A stretch of 49,648 nt of DNA, taken from NCBI GenBank assembly GCA_949298075.1, contig CASFVA010000069.1, positions 1 through 49,648 on the forward strand. Direction: 5' to 3'. Origin of the DNA: an uncultured Lentisphaeria bacterium (GTDB lineage Bacteria; Verrucomicrobiota; Lentisphaeria; Victivallales; Victivallaceae). Shown one piece after another: positions 16,948 to 25,851 of this stretch. The position numbers were made by a program, and so were the translations under genes. Positions within the stretch are counted from its first letter, which is position 1. Every line of letters begins with the position of its first letter. A model generated the notes under the pieces. That model searched no databases and had not been told where the DNA came from. It was given only the letters and a program-made list of their open reading frames with translations.

Positions 16948-17741
16948 TGTAAAACACGGTCAATGCTATCGAAGTCAAAAACGCCCGGGTCTACCTGGGC
17001 GGACGGGAAATCATTCATGACCTGAGCTGGACGGTGCGCCGGGGGGAGCGCTGCTTCATTCTCGGGGCCAACGGCGCGGGCAAAACCACGCTCGTCAAAA
17101 TGCTGATGGGCTATGCCTGGCCGGTCTACGGCGCGGAAGTCAATGTGCTGGGATGCCGCTTCGGTTCGACCAACCTGGTCGAGCTGCGCAAACGCATCGC
17201 CTGGGTCAGCCCCTGCATGCAGCAGTTCACCAGCACGGAGTGGAGCGGACTGGAAATGGTGCTTTCCGGCATTGACGGCACCCTTGGACTTTTCCGCAAA
17301 CCGCTTGAGACTGAAATAACCGCCGCCCGCGAACTCATGGCCAGATTCCGTTGCGAGCATCTGGCGGATCAGCAGATTTTCACCATGTCCAGCGGTGAAC
17401 AGGTCAAAATCCTGATCGCCCGCGCCCTCATGACCAAACCGGAGCTGGTGATTCTGGACGAGCCCAGCGTTTACCTCGATCTCGCCGGCCGGGAGTTCCT
17501 GCTGAACGAAATCGCCGCCATCGCGGCCAAGCTGCCCGACGTCACCATCATTTTCATCACCCAGCGCATTGAGGACATCATGCCGGCCTTCAACCGGGGA
17601 ATGATCATCGCCGACGGCCGGATCCTCTATTGCGGCGACCGCGAACAGGTATTGACCGAGGAGAATTTGCGCACCGCATTCGGTCTGCCGGTCCGACTGG
17701 TCCGGAACCGGGCCGGCCGGCTCTGGGCCTGGCTGGAGTGA
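16947..17741 (+). CDS. ABC-type ATPase with a stop at codon 2 (start disrupted?)
   Basis: The ATPase is complete in sequence: A-loop Tyr in ARVYLGGREIIHDLSW, Walker A GANGAGKTT, signature MSSGEQVKILIARAL, Walker B LVILDEPS and a switch His replaced by Gln (FITQRIEDI). It resembles soluble YlmA/ModF-type ATPases with no permease nearby. The start is the problem. ATG 16947 overlaps the tyrA stop in the usual coupled TGATG form, but the next in-frame codon is TAA (16950-16952), then the reading frame continues AAC ACG GTC with no ATG, GTG or TTG until GTG 17034, which would remove the first beta-strand and the A-loop. Either this is a recent nonsense change (one base from CAA, AAA or GAA), a sequence error, an unusual start codon, or a shortened protein. 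Confidence 0.7.
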
Positions 17742-17845
17742 ATCCATCCGAGACCGGCGGACCGGCTCCGGGACCGGCTGAAATTGGCGGGCCGGCAGCG
17801 GAACCGGATTTATTTAGAAGAATAAAACTATTTTGCTCCGGGTAT

Positions 17846-17874
17846 TTGCAATCCGTCGTTCAAGGTGCTATAGT
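17846..17874 (+). promoter_or_regulatory. Promoter of the TolC-like gene
   Basis: TTGCAA (17846-17851), 17-base spacer, TATAGT (17869-17874). Transcription would begin near 17881, after the upstream in-frame ATG at 17877, which supports the start at 17946. Confidence 0.6.
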
Positions 17875-17945
17875 ATATGAATATAGTTAAGATGAAAATC
17901 CGCTTTTCGGATCGTCGCATTCACCCAAAGGAAATATCAGCAATC

Positions 17946-19772
17946 ATGAATAAGCACAATGTCCTGAAGTCCGCCCTGAGCGGACTGTTGCTCGCCGCTG
18001 TAGCGGGGTGCTACGATTATCCCAGACCGCCCGCCGCCACGCTTGGAGACACCTATTCGATGCGGGAACGGGACAAGGCTGAAGACCTGTTCAAAGGCAT
18101 GAAGAGCCTGACCCTCGCCGATGCCCAGCGCATTGCCATTCTGAACAATCCCACCTACATCGCGGCCTATCACGCCGTCAATGCCGCGCGGATGCGTTAT
18201 TATCAGGCCTGGGGAGCTTATTCGCCCACGCTCTCCGCCGGCTTCTCGCTTCAGAACGGCGACAGCTGGGTGCGCAGCAACGCGGTCAACGGCACCCGGG
18301 ACGGCCATCAGCTCCGGACCGGCACGTTTGCGACCAGCACCACGGTAACCGCCAACCTGCTGGTGTTTGACGGTCTGGCCCGCACGTTCAAAATGCTGGC
18401 GGCCAAGCACAACTGGAATTACCAGAAGCGCATGGAAGAAGACGCCTGCCGCACCATGATGTATTCGGTCGCCTATGCCTATAATACCGTGCTGCTGGCC
18501 ATTGAAAACCGCCGCATCGCCGAAGAGGACCGCAAGTTCCAGCTCTCCTCGCTGAAAGACACCCAGTACAAATTCCAGGCGGGCGCCGTACCGCTCAGCG
18601 ATGTGCTGAACTTCCAAATTCAGATGAACAACGCGGACGTCAACATGATCAGCGCCGACTATCAGTACGAGACCGCCATCTACGCGCTTGCCGTGCTGAT
18701 GGGCTATCCGGACGGCACTCTCCCGGCCGACCTCGATTTCCCCTCGGATTTCAAAACCAATTTCGGCGACCTGCCGTCGGTGGAAATCTATCTCGACACA
18801 GCGCTGGCCAACCGGCCCGATCTCAAAGCCTACCGGGAACAGCTTGAGGTAGCCCGCTACCAGATGTACCAGACCTACAGCGCGTATTCTCCGACCGTTA
18901 ATGCATTCGCCGAGTTCAGCTACGGCACCTCAGCCCGCAATTTCGCCGGCTACGGCTACAATTATTCCAACGCCTACAGCGAGACGCCGTCCTTCACCTA
19001 CGGCGCCTATGCCGACTGGACCATCTTCAACGGTCTGATCCGCTACAATCAGATGCGGGAATACCAGGCGTCACTCGCTGTCGCCGACTACAACGTCGCC
19101 GACAGCTGGTTCACGGTGGTCGGGGAAGTCCGCACTGCCTACGCCAACTACATTCAGAGCGTGCGCAAGACCAAACTCTATGAAAAGACCCGCGACCTCT
19201 CCGCCCAGCAGCGCGACCTCGTCGATGACGAATACCGCGCCGGCAACACCGAACTGACCCGTCTCAATGAGGCTCAGCGCGACCTCGTCGACGCCGAAAC
19301 CTCGCTGGCGGCCAGCTATATCAACATTCAGAACGCCAAAGCCCAGCTCGATTCCGCAGTGGGGGTCAACGGTGCTGAATATTACCTCAACCGGGGCAAT
19401 GACGACAGCACTTCCATCCCGGGACTCGGCAGTCTGCCGCCGACGCTGGAAGCCGTCTCCAGCCGGCAGACCAATCCGGTCAGCGCGCCGGACAGCGCCG
19501 AAATTCCGGGCACTCCGGCGGATCCCGGGGTGAATGCTCCGGTCAGCACCACCCAGTCCGTGGTGCCGGTCCAGGTTCAGGAGGCCCAGCCGCTGCCGGA
19601 TGCTCCGGCCGCTGAACCGGCGGTGAAAAAACCGGTTACGGTTTCCGTCCCGGCGGCGGAAACCGCGGTCCCAGCCGCTGAGCCGAAAGCGGAAAAATCC
19701 GCTGCGCCGGCGATTCCAGCCACTCCCACGGCGCCTCCTCAGAGCGCCACGTTGACGGTGCAGGCCAAATAA
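17946..19772 (+). CDS. TolC-family outer-membrane efflux lipoprotein
   Basis: 608 residues from ATG 17946. The N-terminus is a lipoprotein signal (ALSGLLLAAVAGC). Two OEP (outer membrane efflux protein) repeats follow: SLTLADAQRIAILNNPTYIAAYHAVNAAR near residue 55 and the second at VEIYLDTALANRPDLKAYREQLEVAR. Tyr-rich beta segments and long heptad helices between them fit the TolC barrel and periplasmic tunnel. Such proteins form the exit duct of RND, ABC or MFS efflux and secretion systems. After about residue 475 a 135-residue Pro/Ala/Val-rich tail is added, unusual for the family and probably periplasmic. No pump or membrane-fusion gene is adjacent, so its partner is unknown. Confidence 0.88.
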   Translation: MNKHNVLKSALSGLLLAAVAGCYDYPRPPAATLGDTYSMRERDKAEDLFKGMKSLTLADAQRIAILNNPTYIAAYHAVNAARMRYYQAWGAYSPTLSAGFSLQNGDSWVRSNAVNGTRDGHQLRTGTFATSTTVTANLLVFDGLARTFKMLAAKHNWNYQKRMEEDACRTMMYSVAYAYNTVLLAIENRRIAEEDRKFQLSSLKDTQYKFQAGAVPLSDVLNFQIQMNNADVNMISADYQYETAIYALAVLMGYPDGTLPADLDFPSDFKTNFGDLPSVEIYLDTALANRPDLKAYREQLEVARYQMYQTYSAYSPTVNAFAEFSYGTSARNFAGYGYNYSNAYSETPSFTYGAYADWTIFNGLIRYNQMREYQASLAVADYNVADSWFTVVGEVRTAYANYIQSVRKTKLYEKTRDLSAQQRDLVDDEYRAGNTELTRLNEAQRDLVDAETSLAASYINIQNAKAQLDSAVGVNGAEYYLNRGNDDSTSIPGLGSLPPTLEAVSSRQTNPVSAPDSAEIPGTPADPGVNAPVSTTQSVVPVQVQEAQPLPDAPAAEPAVKKPVTVSVPAAETAVPAAEPKAEKSAAPAIPATPTAPPQSATLTVQAK

Positions 19773-19797
19773 CCGGTCGCCGTCCGGAAAGCGTCTC

Positions 19798-20394
19798 ATG
19801 CTGTTCAAATCAGCAAAAACCCACACTGTCCGAACCGCCGGAGATCCGGTGCTGCGTCAGACCGCAGCCCGGGTTGAGGCGGTTACACCTGAAATCCGTA
19901 AACTGGCGGCCGACATGATTGCCGCCATGAAAGTCTTTGACGGCATCGGGCTGGCCGCGCCGCAGATCGGCCGCAGCCTCCGGCTGGTGGTCATGGATGT
20001 TCCGCCGGGCGACGGAGCCGGCCCGGCGCTCACCAAAGGTGAGAAAGTGCTGCTTCCGCTCATGCCGGTTACGCTGGTGAATCCTCGGATCATCAGTTTC
20101 TCCGGTGACACCGGCGAACGCGAGGAGGGATGCCTGTCGGTGCCGGATGTTTTCGCTCCGGTGGTGCGCCCGCTGCGGGTGGTGCTGCAAAGTGAACTGC
20201 TGGACGGCTCCACTGTCGAACTGGAATGCGGCGGCCTGCTGGGTCGCTGCATTCAACACGAACTTGACCACCTTGACGGCGTACTGTTCACCGACCGTCT
20301 TGCACCGGCCGCCGCCGCCCGGATCGCCGGCGATCTTGAGCGCCTGATCCGCGACGGAGCCGGACGCGATTTCAAAAGGATGCGCCGCCGATGA
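19798..20394 (+). CDS. def: Peptide deformylase
   Basis: 198 residues. All three active-site motifs are present: GIGLAAPQIG, EEGCLSVP (metal-binding Cys) and HELDHLDG (two metal-binding His and catalytic Glu). It removes the N-formyl group from nascent proteins. It carries a short insertion between motifs 1 and 2 (PPGDGAGPALTKGEKVLLP), as seen in some PVC and Bacteroidetes enzymes. GGAAAG lies upstream of the ATG. The next gene overlaps its stop by 4 bases (ATGA), implying translational coupling. No fmt gene is in view. Confidence 0.95.
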   Translation: MLFKSAKTHTVRTAGDPVLRQTAARVEAVTPEIRKLAADMIAAMKVFDGIGLAAPQIGRSLRLVVMDVPPGDGAGPALTKGEKVLLPLMPVTLVNPRIISFSGDTGEREEGCLSVPDVFAPVVRPLRVVLQSELLDGSTVELECGGLLGRCIQHELDHLDGVLFTDRLAPAAAARIAGDLERLIRDGAGRDFKRMRRR

Positions 20395-21308
20395 AACCTG
20401 TTGGATTCTGGACTGCTTTATCCGGCACCTGCCGCGGGACCGCGATTTTTGATGAATTGACCGGCAACTCGTGGTGGCGGGTGTTGTTTCACACCATCGT
20501 CATGGCCTTTCTGACGGCTCTGGTGATTGCCGGATGCGAACTGTTCCGTTTTTACCCGGCAGTGGAACGGGTGCGTGATGGCTTTTCCGCCGCCTTTGGT
20601 CCCACTATAAGCGTAACTCGGGAGGGGATACTGCCGGGGCGCAGCCCGGAGACCGGGCGCCGGCTGGCGCTCCCGGATTTCGGACTGCTCTGTTATGCTG
20701 GGCTGGATGGAAAAAGCGCCGGACTGACCCCGGAGGAAGTTGCTTCGCTGCGCTACATTCTGCTCTGGAACAGCCGCCAGCTCGGCTTTGCCATCCGCAC
20801 CGGCGCCGACGAGTGGACTGTCATGGTTTCCCAAACCGCCGCAGTCTCCATCGGTCAGGCCGTAACCGGGGTGCAGTCCTCCGGGATCGCCACCGGGGAG
20901 ATGCTCGGCAAACTCAATGCGCTCAGATCGGATGGCAAAGCTGAACTCAGCAACGCCGAAACGGTAAAGGTACGATCGCTGGCTTCCGCGCTCGCTGTCG
21001 CATTCGGGGCCGGGCAGTTTTTCTGGCGTTTTCTGGCGCTGACGGCGGGACCATGGCTTTACACCGGATTGTTCTCGCTCATGTTCCGGCTGACGGCCGC
21101 CCGCCGGCTCCGGGTGCTGACCCCGGGCGGTTTCTGGAAAATCGGTCTCTACGCCGGTTTTCCGGCCACGCTGGTCGCCGCCTGTTTTCCGGCGTTCGGC
21201 CTGCCTTATCTGAGTTTCGGCATGGTCTATGTGATCGGCATGGCGATTTACTGGATGGTGATTGTCGGCCGCATCGAGCGCAGCGGAACGGAACCACCCT
21301 CAGCCTGA
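20391..21308 (+). CDS. Integral membrane protein of unknown function
   Basis: 305 residues, not recognised. One hydrophobic span near 32-50 (LFHTIVMAFLTALVIAGC), a soluble, probably extracytoplasmic region of about 150 residues (GKSAGLTPEEVASLRYILL and following), then three or four spans in the last 100 residues (FFWRFLALTAGPWLYTGLFSLMF and further). The plan resembles DUF1189/Yip1-type proteins, but I cannot assign it. It overlaps def by 4 bases and is followed 30 bases later by the CDC123-like gene, so all three may form one transcript. Confidence 0.75.
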   Translation: MKPVGFWTALSGTCRGTAIFDELTGNSWWRVLFHTIVMAFLTALVIAGCELFRFYPAVERVRDGFSAAFGPTISVTREGILPGRSPETGRRLALPDFGLLCYAGLDGKSAGLTPEEVASLRYILLWNSRQLGFAIRTGADEWTVMVSQTAAVSIGQAVTGVQSSGIATGEMLGKLNALRSDGKAELSNAETVKVRSLASALAVAFGAGQFFWRFLALTAGPWLYTGLFSLMFRLTAARRLRVLTPGGFWKIGLYAGFPATLVAACFPAFGLPYLSFGMVYVIGMAIYWMVIVGRIERSGTEPPSA

Positions 21309-21338
21309 TCTACAAACACCACCGCCCGGAGAAACATC

Positions 21339-22067
21339 ATGGATGCTTTTCTGAAAACTCCGAACTGGTACACTCTCTTTTCCAAATACACTTTTCCAAC
21401 CTATTTTGTCAAACTCTCCCCCGAGGCGGTGGCCCTGCTGGCCTCGAAACCGGCTCTGGAGGCCAATCGGGAAGGCAGCGCCATCGCCGCCGGAGTGATC
21501 GCCGACCTGCGCAAACCTCTGGCCAAAATTCCCGGCAACGCCTTCGTGTCGGTCGACTGCTGCGCACCGACCGACACCGAACGCTTCGCCGGCAAACGGG
21601 GTGCGGTGTTCTCGGCCAGGAGCGCCTGGAAATATCTGACCCGGAGCGCCAAAGTTCGCGCCGCCGCCGCCGCCGGGGAAGTTGAATACATCTGTCTGCG
21701 GCCTTTCCGGCGGATCAGTCTTCCCCGGGAATTCCGGTTGTTCATCCGCAACGGCGAACTGGCGGCCATGAGTCAGTACAATCTGGTCCGCCACTACTAC
21801 CGGCTGGACGGTCTGCGCCGGAAGTACTGGAAGATGGCGGACAAATTCGTCACCAGAATTTCCGGACGTCTGGCCGTCTCCACGCTGGTCATGGACATCT
21901 ACATCACCTCAGGTGATGAAATCCTGGTCATCGACCTGAATCCCTGGGGCGCGCCCACCGATCCGCTGCTGCTGAAAAGCTGGGACCGCGACTGGAGCAC
22001 TCCGGCCGGACTGGTACTGATGGATCCTCCGGTGAAAATCAGCGGCGACGTCAACGTTTCCTTCTGA
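21339..22067 (+). CDS. CDC123/D123-like ATP-grasp protein
   Basis: 242 residues. The sequence matches the layout of the D123 (CDC123) family: an N-terminal WYTLFSKYTFPTYFVKL, then R130-E-F-R-L-F with MSQYN close behind, D186 in VMDIYIT, and a C-terminal VIDLNPWGAPTDPLL (D199, N201). In eukaryotes CDC123 is an ATP-grasp-type chaperone that assembles translation factor eIF2; bacterial members are known but rare, and have been proposed to act in protein or RNA modification. No eIF2 exists in bacteria, so the target here is unknown. It follows the membrane protein by 30 bases and precedes PFOR, which has its own promoter. Family call is strong; function is open. Confidence 0.8.
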   Translation: MDAFLKTPNWYTLFSKYTFPTYFVKLSPEAVALLASKPALEANREGSAIAAGVIADLRKPLAKIPGNAFVSVDCCAPTDTERFAGKRGAVFSARSAWKYLTRSAKVRAAAAAGEVEYICLRPFRRISLPREFRLFIRNGELAAMSQYNLVRHYYRLDGLRRKYWKMADKFVTRISGRLAVSTLVMDIYITSGDEILVIDLNPWGAPTDPLLLKSWDRDWSTPAGLVLMDPPVKISGDVNVSF

Positions 22068-22103
22068 AAGCGGTCCGAACGGCTTATTTCCCCGTTCCGG
22101 CGC

Positions 22104-22132
22104 TTGAAAAAATCTTCTCCCCGGTGTATTTT
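22104..22132 (+). promoter_or_regulatory. Promoter of the PFOR gene
   Basis: TTGAAA (22104-22109), 17-base spacer, TATTTT (22127-22132); leader about 65 bases. Confidence 0.6.
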
Positions 22133-22205
22133 AAGTAGATTTACGATTTCAAATTAAACTCTGTCACAGGCACATTTTTCAACCGCCAACCAAAGGAGAA
22201 AAACC

Positions 22206-25200
22206 ATGGCGAAAAAAATGCAGACGATTGACGGCAATTTTGCTGCGTCCTACGTGGCATACGCCTTCAGCGAAGTCGCGGCGATCTATCCGATCACGCC
22301 GTCTTCGACGATGGGTGAATACGCCGACGAATGGGCCAGCAAAGGCCAGAAAAACATGTTCGGCCAGAAACTTCAGGTTATCGAAATGCAATCCGAAGCC
22401 GGCGCCGCCGGTGCGGTGCACGGCAGTCTCAGCGCCGGTGCGCTCACCACGACCTACACCGCCAGCCAGGGTCTGCTGCTGATGATTCCGAACATGTACA
22501 AGATCGCCGGTGAAATGCTGCCGACCGTCTTCCATGTTTCCGCCCGCGCGCTCGCCGCGCAGTCGCTCTCCATTTTCGGTGATCACTCCGACGTGATGAG
22601 CTGCCGCGCCACCGGTTTCGCCATGACCAGCGCCGCAAGCATTCAGGAGACTCACGATCTCGCGCTCGTCGCCCATCTCGCCACGCTCGAGAGCGAAATC
22701 CCGTTTCTGTCGTTCTTCGACGGTTTCCGCACCAGCCACGAGTTCCAGAAGGTCGAACTGCTCGGCTATGATGACATGAAAGCGCTGGTCGACATGAAGT
22801 ATGTCGAAAAGTTCCGTTCCCGCGCCCTGCGTCCCGATGCGCCCTACGCGAAGATGGCCGCGCAGAATCCCGATGTCTATTTCCAGGGCCGCGAAACCAC
22901 CAACAAGCAGTATGCGGCGCTGCCCGGCATTGTTCAGAAGTACATGGACAAAGTGGCTGCCGTCACCGGCCGCTCGCTCCACCTCTTCGACTACGTCGGA
23001 GCTCCCGACGCGGACCGGGTCATCATCGCCATGGGTTCCGGTTGCGAAACCATTGAAGAGGCGATCACCCATCTCAATGCCAAAGGCGAAAAGCTCGGTC
23101 TGGTCAAGGTCCGGCTCTACCGTCCCTTCTCGGTCGAAGCTCTGATCGCGGCGCTGCCCAAGACGGTCAGGCGCATCGCGGTGCTCGACCGCTGCAAGGA
23201 ACCCGGAAGCCTCGGCGAGCCGCTCTACCTCGACGTCAAGTCGGCCCTGGCCGACACCGACATCAAAGTCATCGGCGGCCGCTTCGGTTTGGCCAGCAAG
23301 GAATTCACTCCGTCGATGGTGCTGGCGGTTTACAAGCACCTCGCTGGCAAGTGCACCCACAACTTCACCGTCGGCATTGACGACGACGTCACTCACCTCT
23401 CGCTGCCGATCGACGAAACGATCGTCACCGAACCCGCCGGCACCACCGCCTGCATGTTCTGGGGACTCGGCGGCGACGGCACGGTGGGTTCCAACAAGAA
23501 CTCGGTCAAAATCATCGGCGACCACACCAACAAATATGTGCAGGCCTACTTCGTCTATGACTCGAAGAAATCCGGCGGCATCACGGTGAGCCACCTGCGG
23601 TTCGGCGACAAGCCGATCACCAGTGAATACACCATCACCGCTCCCAACTTCGTGGCCTGCCACAATGCGGCCTACATCGGCGTTTACGACCTGCTCGACG
23701 GCATTGTCGACGGCGGCACGTTCCTGCTCAACAGCGAAATTCCGGCCGACCGGGTGTTCGAGTCGCTGACCCGCGACCTGCAGGAGACCATCATCCGCAA
23801 GCACGTCAAGTTCTACACCATTGACGCACTCAAGCTCGCGCTGGAAATCGGCAGCCCGAAGTATGTCTCGACCATTATGCAGACCTGCTTCTTCAAGCTG
23901 GCGAACATCATTCCGGCTGATGAAGCCATCGGCTACATCAAATCCGGAATCGAAAAGAAATTCGCCAAGAAAGGCGCTGAAGTCGTCAACCAGAACAAGG
24001 CCTGCGTCGACCGTGCCCTGGCGATGCTCGAAGCAGTCAAGGTTCCGGCCTCGCTCGACGGTGTCGCCGCCGCTGCTCCGGTGGAACCGATCACCGCCGA
24101 AATGGGCGAATTCGCCAACAAACTCATGAAACCGATCCTGCACCAGAAAGGCGACCGGATTCCGGTTTCGGCCATGAGCTACGACGGTTCGATGCCGACC
24201 GGCACCGCCTGTTTCGAGAAGCGCGGAATCGCTCCGAGCGTGCCGCGCTGGGATTCGGCCAAGTGCATTCAGTGCAACCAGTGCTCGATGGCGTGTCCGC
24301 ACGCGGCAATCCGGCCGAAGCTGATCGAACCGGCCGACCTGGCTGGCAAACCCGCGACTTTCAACACCGTCGACGCCAAGCCGCCGGTCAAAAAGGAACT
24401 CGGACTGCAGTTCCGGATTCAGGTATTCTGCGACGACTGCACCGGCTGCGGCGTCTGCGTTGAGACCTGCCCGGTCAAAGCGCTTTCGATGGTTCACACT
24501 CCGGAAGAGCGGGCCGCCGGCCAGCGTGAAAACGCCGAATTCTTCCTCAGCCTGCCCGACAACGTCATGGGCGGCACCAATCCGGGTTCGGTCAAGGGTT
24601 CGCAGTTCCTGACGCCTTACTTCGAGTTCAACGGCGCCTGCGGCGGCTGCGGTGAAACTCCGTACGTCAAACTGGTCAGCCAGCTTTTCGGCAACCGGAT
24701 GATTGTGGCCAATGCAACCGGCTGCTCCTCGATCTACAGCGGCAGCTTCCCGAGTCTGCCCTACTGCAAGGACAAATCCGGACGCGGTCCGGCCTGGGCG
24801 AACAGCCTCTTCGAGGACAACGCCGAGTATGGCTTCGGCATGCGGATCGCGGTTGACACCAACCGCCAGCAGCTGATGAACAACATCAAACGCATCCAGG
24901 AGCTCGGAGTCTGCTGCGACGAGATGAAAGCCGCACTCGACTACGCGGTTGCGAACTGGACCAGCACCGACGAGGCGGCGCTGGCCAACCAGGTCAAACT
25001 GGGACAGCTGCTGGAGAAGGCGGCGGCCAAGAGCGAGGGTGAAAAGCGTGAAATCTACGCTAAAATGCTCGAACTCAAGGATTACTTCGTGGACAAGTCG
25101 GTCTGGATCATCGGAGGCGACGGCTGGGCTTACGACATCGGCTTCAGCGGCCTCGATCACGCGGTCGCCCAGAACCGGAACATCAACATCCTCGTGCTCG

Positions 25201-25730
25201 ACACCGAAGTGTACTCCAACACCGGCGGACAGGCGTCCAAGTCCACCCCGATCGGTGCGGTCGCGCTGTTCGCGGCGTCCGGCAAGCGCATGACCAAGAA
25301 GAACCTCGGCTTCATGTGCATGAGCTACGGCAACGTCTACGTCGCCTCCATCGCCATGGGTGCCAACCGTCAGCAGGCGCTGACTGCAATCCGCGAGGCG
25401 GAAGCCTACAATGGTCCTTCGATCATCCTGGCCTACGCGCCCTGCATCGCCCACGGCATCAACATGACCAAGAGCCAGGTTGAAGCCAAGCGCGCGGTGG
25501 AAGCCGGTTACTGGCCGCTCTACCGTTACAATCCGGGCGCTGAAAAACCCTTCACCTGGGAAACCAAGGAAGCGACTGCCAGCTACCAGGAATTCATCCG
25601 CAGCGAGAACCGGTACCGTCAGCTGCTCAAGAATGCTCCGGCCGAGGCCGAGGCGCTCTTCACCCGGGCGGAGGACGATGCCAAGCGCCGGATGGAATTC
25701 TACAGGAAAATCGGCGATATCATGAAGTGA
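22206..25730 (+). CDS. nifJ: Pyruvate:ferredoxin (flavodoxin) oxidoreductase, one-chain form
   Basis: 1174 residues, the full length of the single-chain enzyme with all domains in order: N-terminal transketolase pyrimidine domain (YAFSEVAAIYPITPSSTMGEY), domain II, the gamma domain (WGLGGDGTVGSNKNSVKIIG), a two-[4Fe-4S] ferredoxin domain (CIQCNQCSMACPHA and CTGCGVCVETCPVKA), and the TPP-binding domain (GGDGWAYDIGF, DTEVYSNTGGQ) with extra cluster-ligand Cys (CGGCGETPY). It converts pyruvate and CoA to acetyl-CoA, CO2 and reduced ferredoxin, and is oxygen-sensitive, which supports an anaerobic host. AAAGGAG precedes the start. Codon use is more biased than in its neighbours, consistent with high expression. 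Own promoter and terminator. Confidence 0.97.
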   Translation: MAKKMQTIDGNFAASYVAYAFSEVAAIYPITPSSTMGEYADEWASKGQKNMFGQKLQVIEMQSEAGAAGAVHGSLSAGALTTTYTASQGLLLMIPNMYKIAGEMLPTVFHVSARALAAQSLSIFGDHSDVMSCRATGFAMTSAASIQETHDLALVAHLATLESEIPFLSFFDGFRTSHEFQKVELLGYDDMKALVDMKYVEKFRSRALRPDAPYAKMAAQNPDVYFQGRETTNKQYAALPGIVQKYMDKVAAVTGRSLHLFDYVGAPDADRVIIAMGSGCETIEEAITHLNAKGEKLGLVKVRLYRPFSVEALIAALPKTVRRIAVLDRCKEPGSLGEPLYLDVKSALADTDIKVIGGRFGLASKEFTPSMVLAVYKHLAGKCTHNFTVGIDDDVTHLSLPIDETIVTEPAGTTACMFWGLGGDGTVGSNKNSVKIIGDHTNKYVQAYFVYDSKKSGGITVSHLRFGDKPITSEYTITAPNFVACHNAAYIGVYDLLDGIVDGGTFLLNSEIPADRVFESLTRDLQETIIRKHVKFYTIDALKLALEIGSPKYVSTIMQTCFFKLANIIPADEAIGYIKSGIEKKFAKKGAEVVNQNKACVDRALAMLEAVKVPASLDGVAAAAPVEPITAEMGEFANKLMKPILHQKGDRIPVSAMSYDGSMPTGTACFEKRGIAPSVPRWDSAKCIQCNQCSMACPHAAIRPKLIEPADLAGKPATFNTVDAKPPVKKELGLQFRIQVFCDDCTGCGVCVETCPVKALSMVHTPEERAAGQRENAEFFLSLPDNVMGGTNPGSVKGSQFLTPYFEFNGACGGCGETPYVKLVSQLFGNRMIVANATGCSSIYSGSFPSLPYCKDKSGRGPAWANSLFEDNAEYGFGMRIAVDTNRQQLMNNIKRIQELGVCCDEMKAALDYAVANWTSTDEAALANQVKLGQLLEKAAAKSEGEKREIYAKMLELKDYFVDKSVWIIGGDGWAYDIGFSGLDHAVAQNRNINILVLDTEVYSNTGGQASKSTPIGAVALFAASGKRMTKKNLGFMCMSYGNVYVASIAMGANRQQALTAIREAEAYNGPSIILAYAPCIAHGINMTKSQVEAKRAVEAGYWPLYRYNPGAEKPFTWETKEATASYQEFIRSENRYRQLLKNAPAEAEALFTRAEDDAKRRMEFYRKIGDIMK

Positions 25731-25760
25731 AATTCAGATATTGCGGTAAAACAGAATTAA

Positions 25761-25795
25761 CGCCGTATCCGATGATTCGGATACGGCGTTTTTTT
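25761..25795 (+). terminator. Rho-independent terminator after PFOR
   Basis: Perfect 12-bp stem (25761-25772 with 25777-25788), TGAT loop, seven Ts. Confidence 0.9.
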
Positions 25796-25851
25796 CGGCC
25801 GTTTTCCGGCGCCGGACCGGCGGGGCTGCCGCCTCTTCGAACGCTCCGGCC

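Noticed and set aside
22179..25454. A 1091-codon open frame on the minus strand opposite PFOR.
   Set aside because: It is the antisense shadow of a strongly coding, GC-rich gene; it has low complexity, no domain and no ribosome site, while the plus strand is an unmistakable PFOR.
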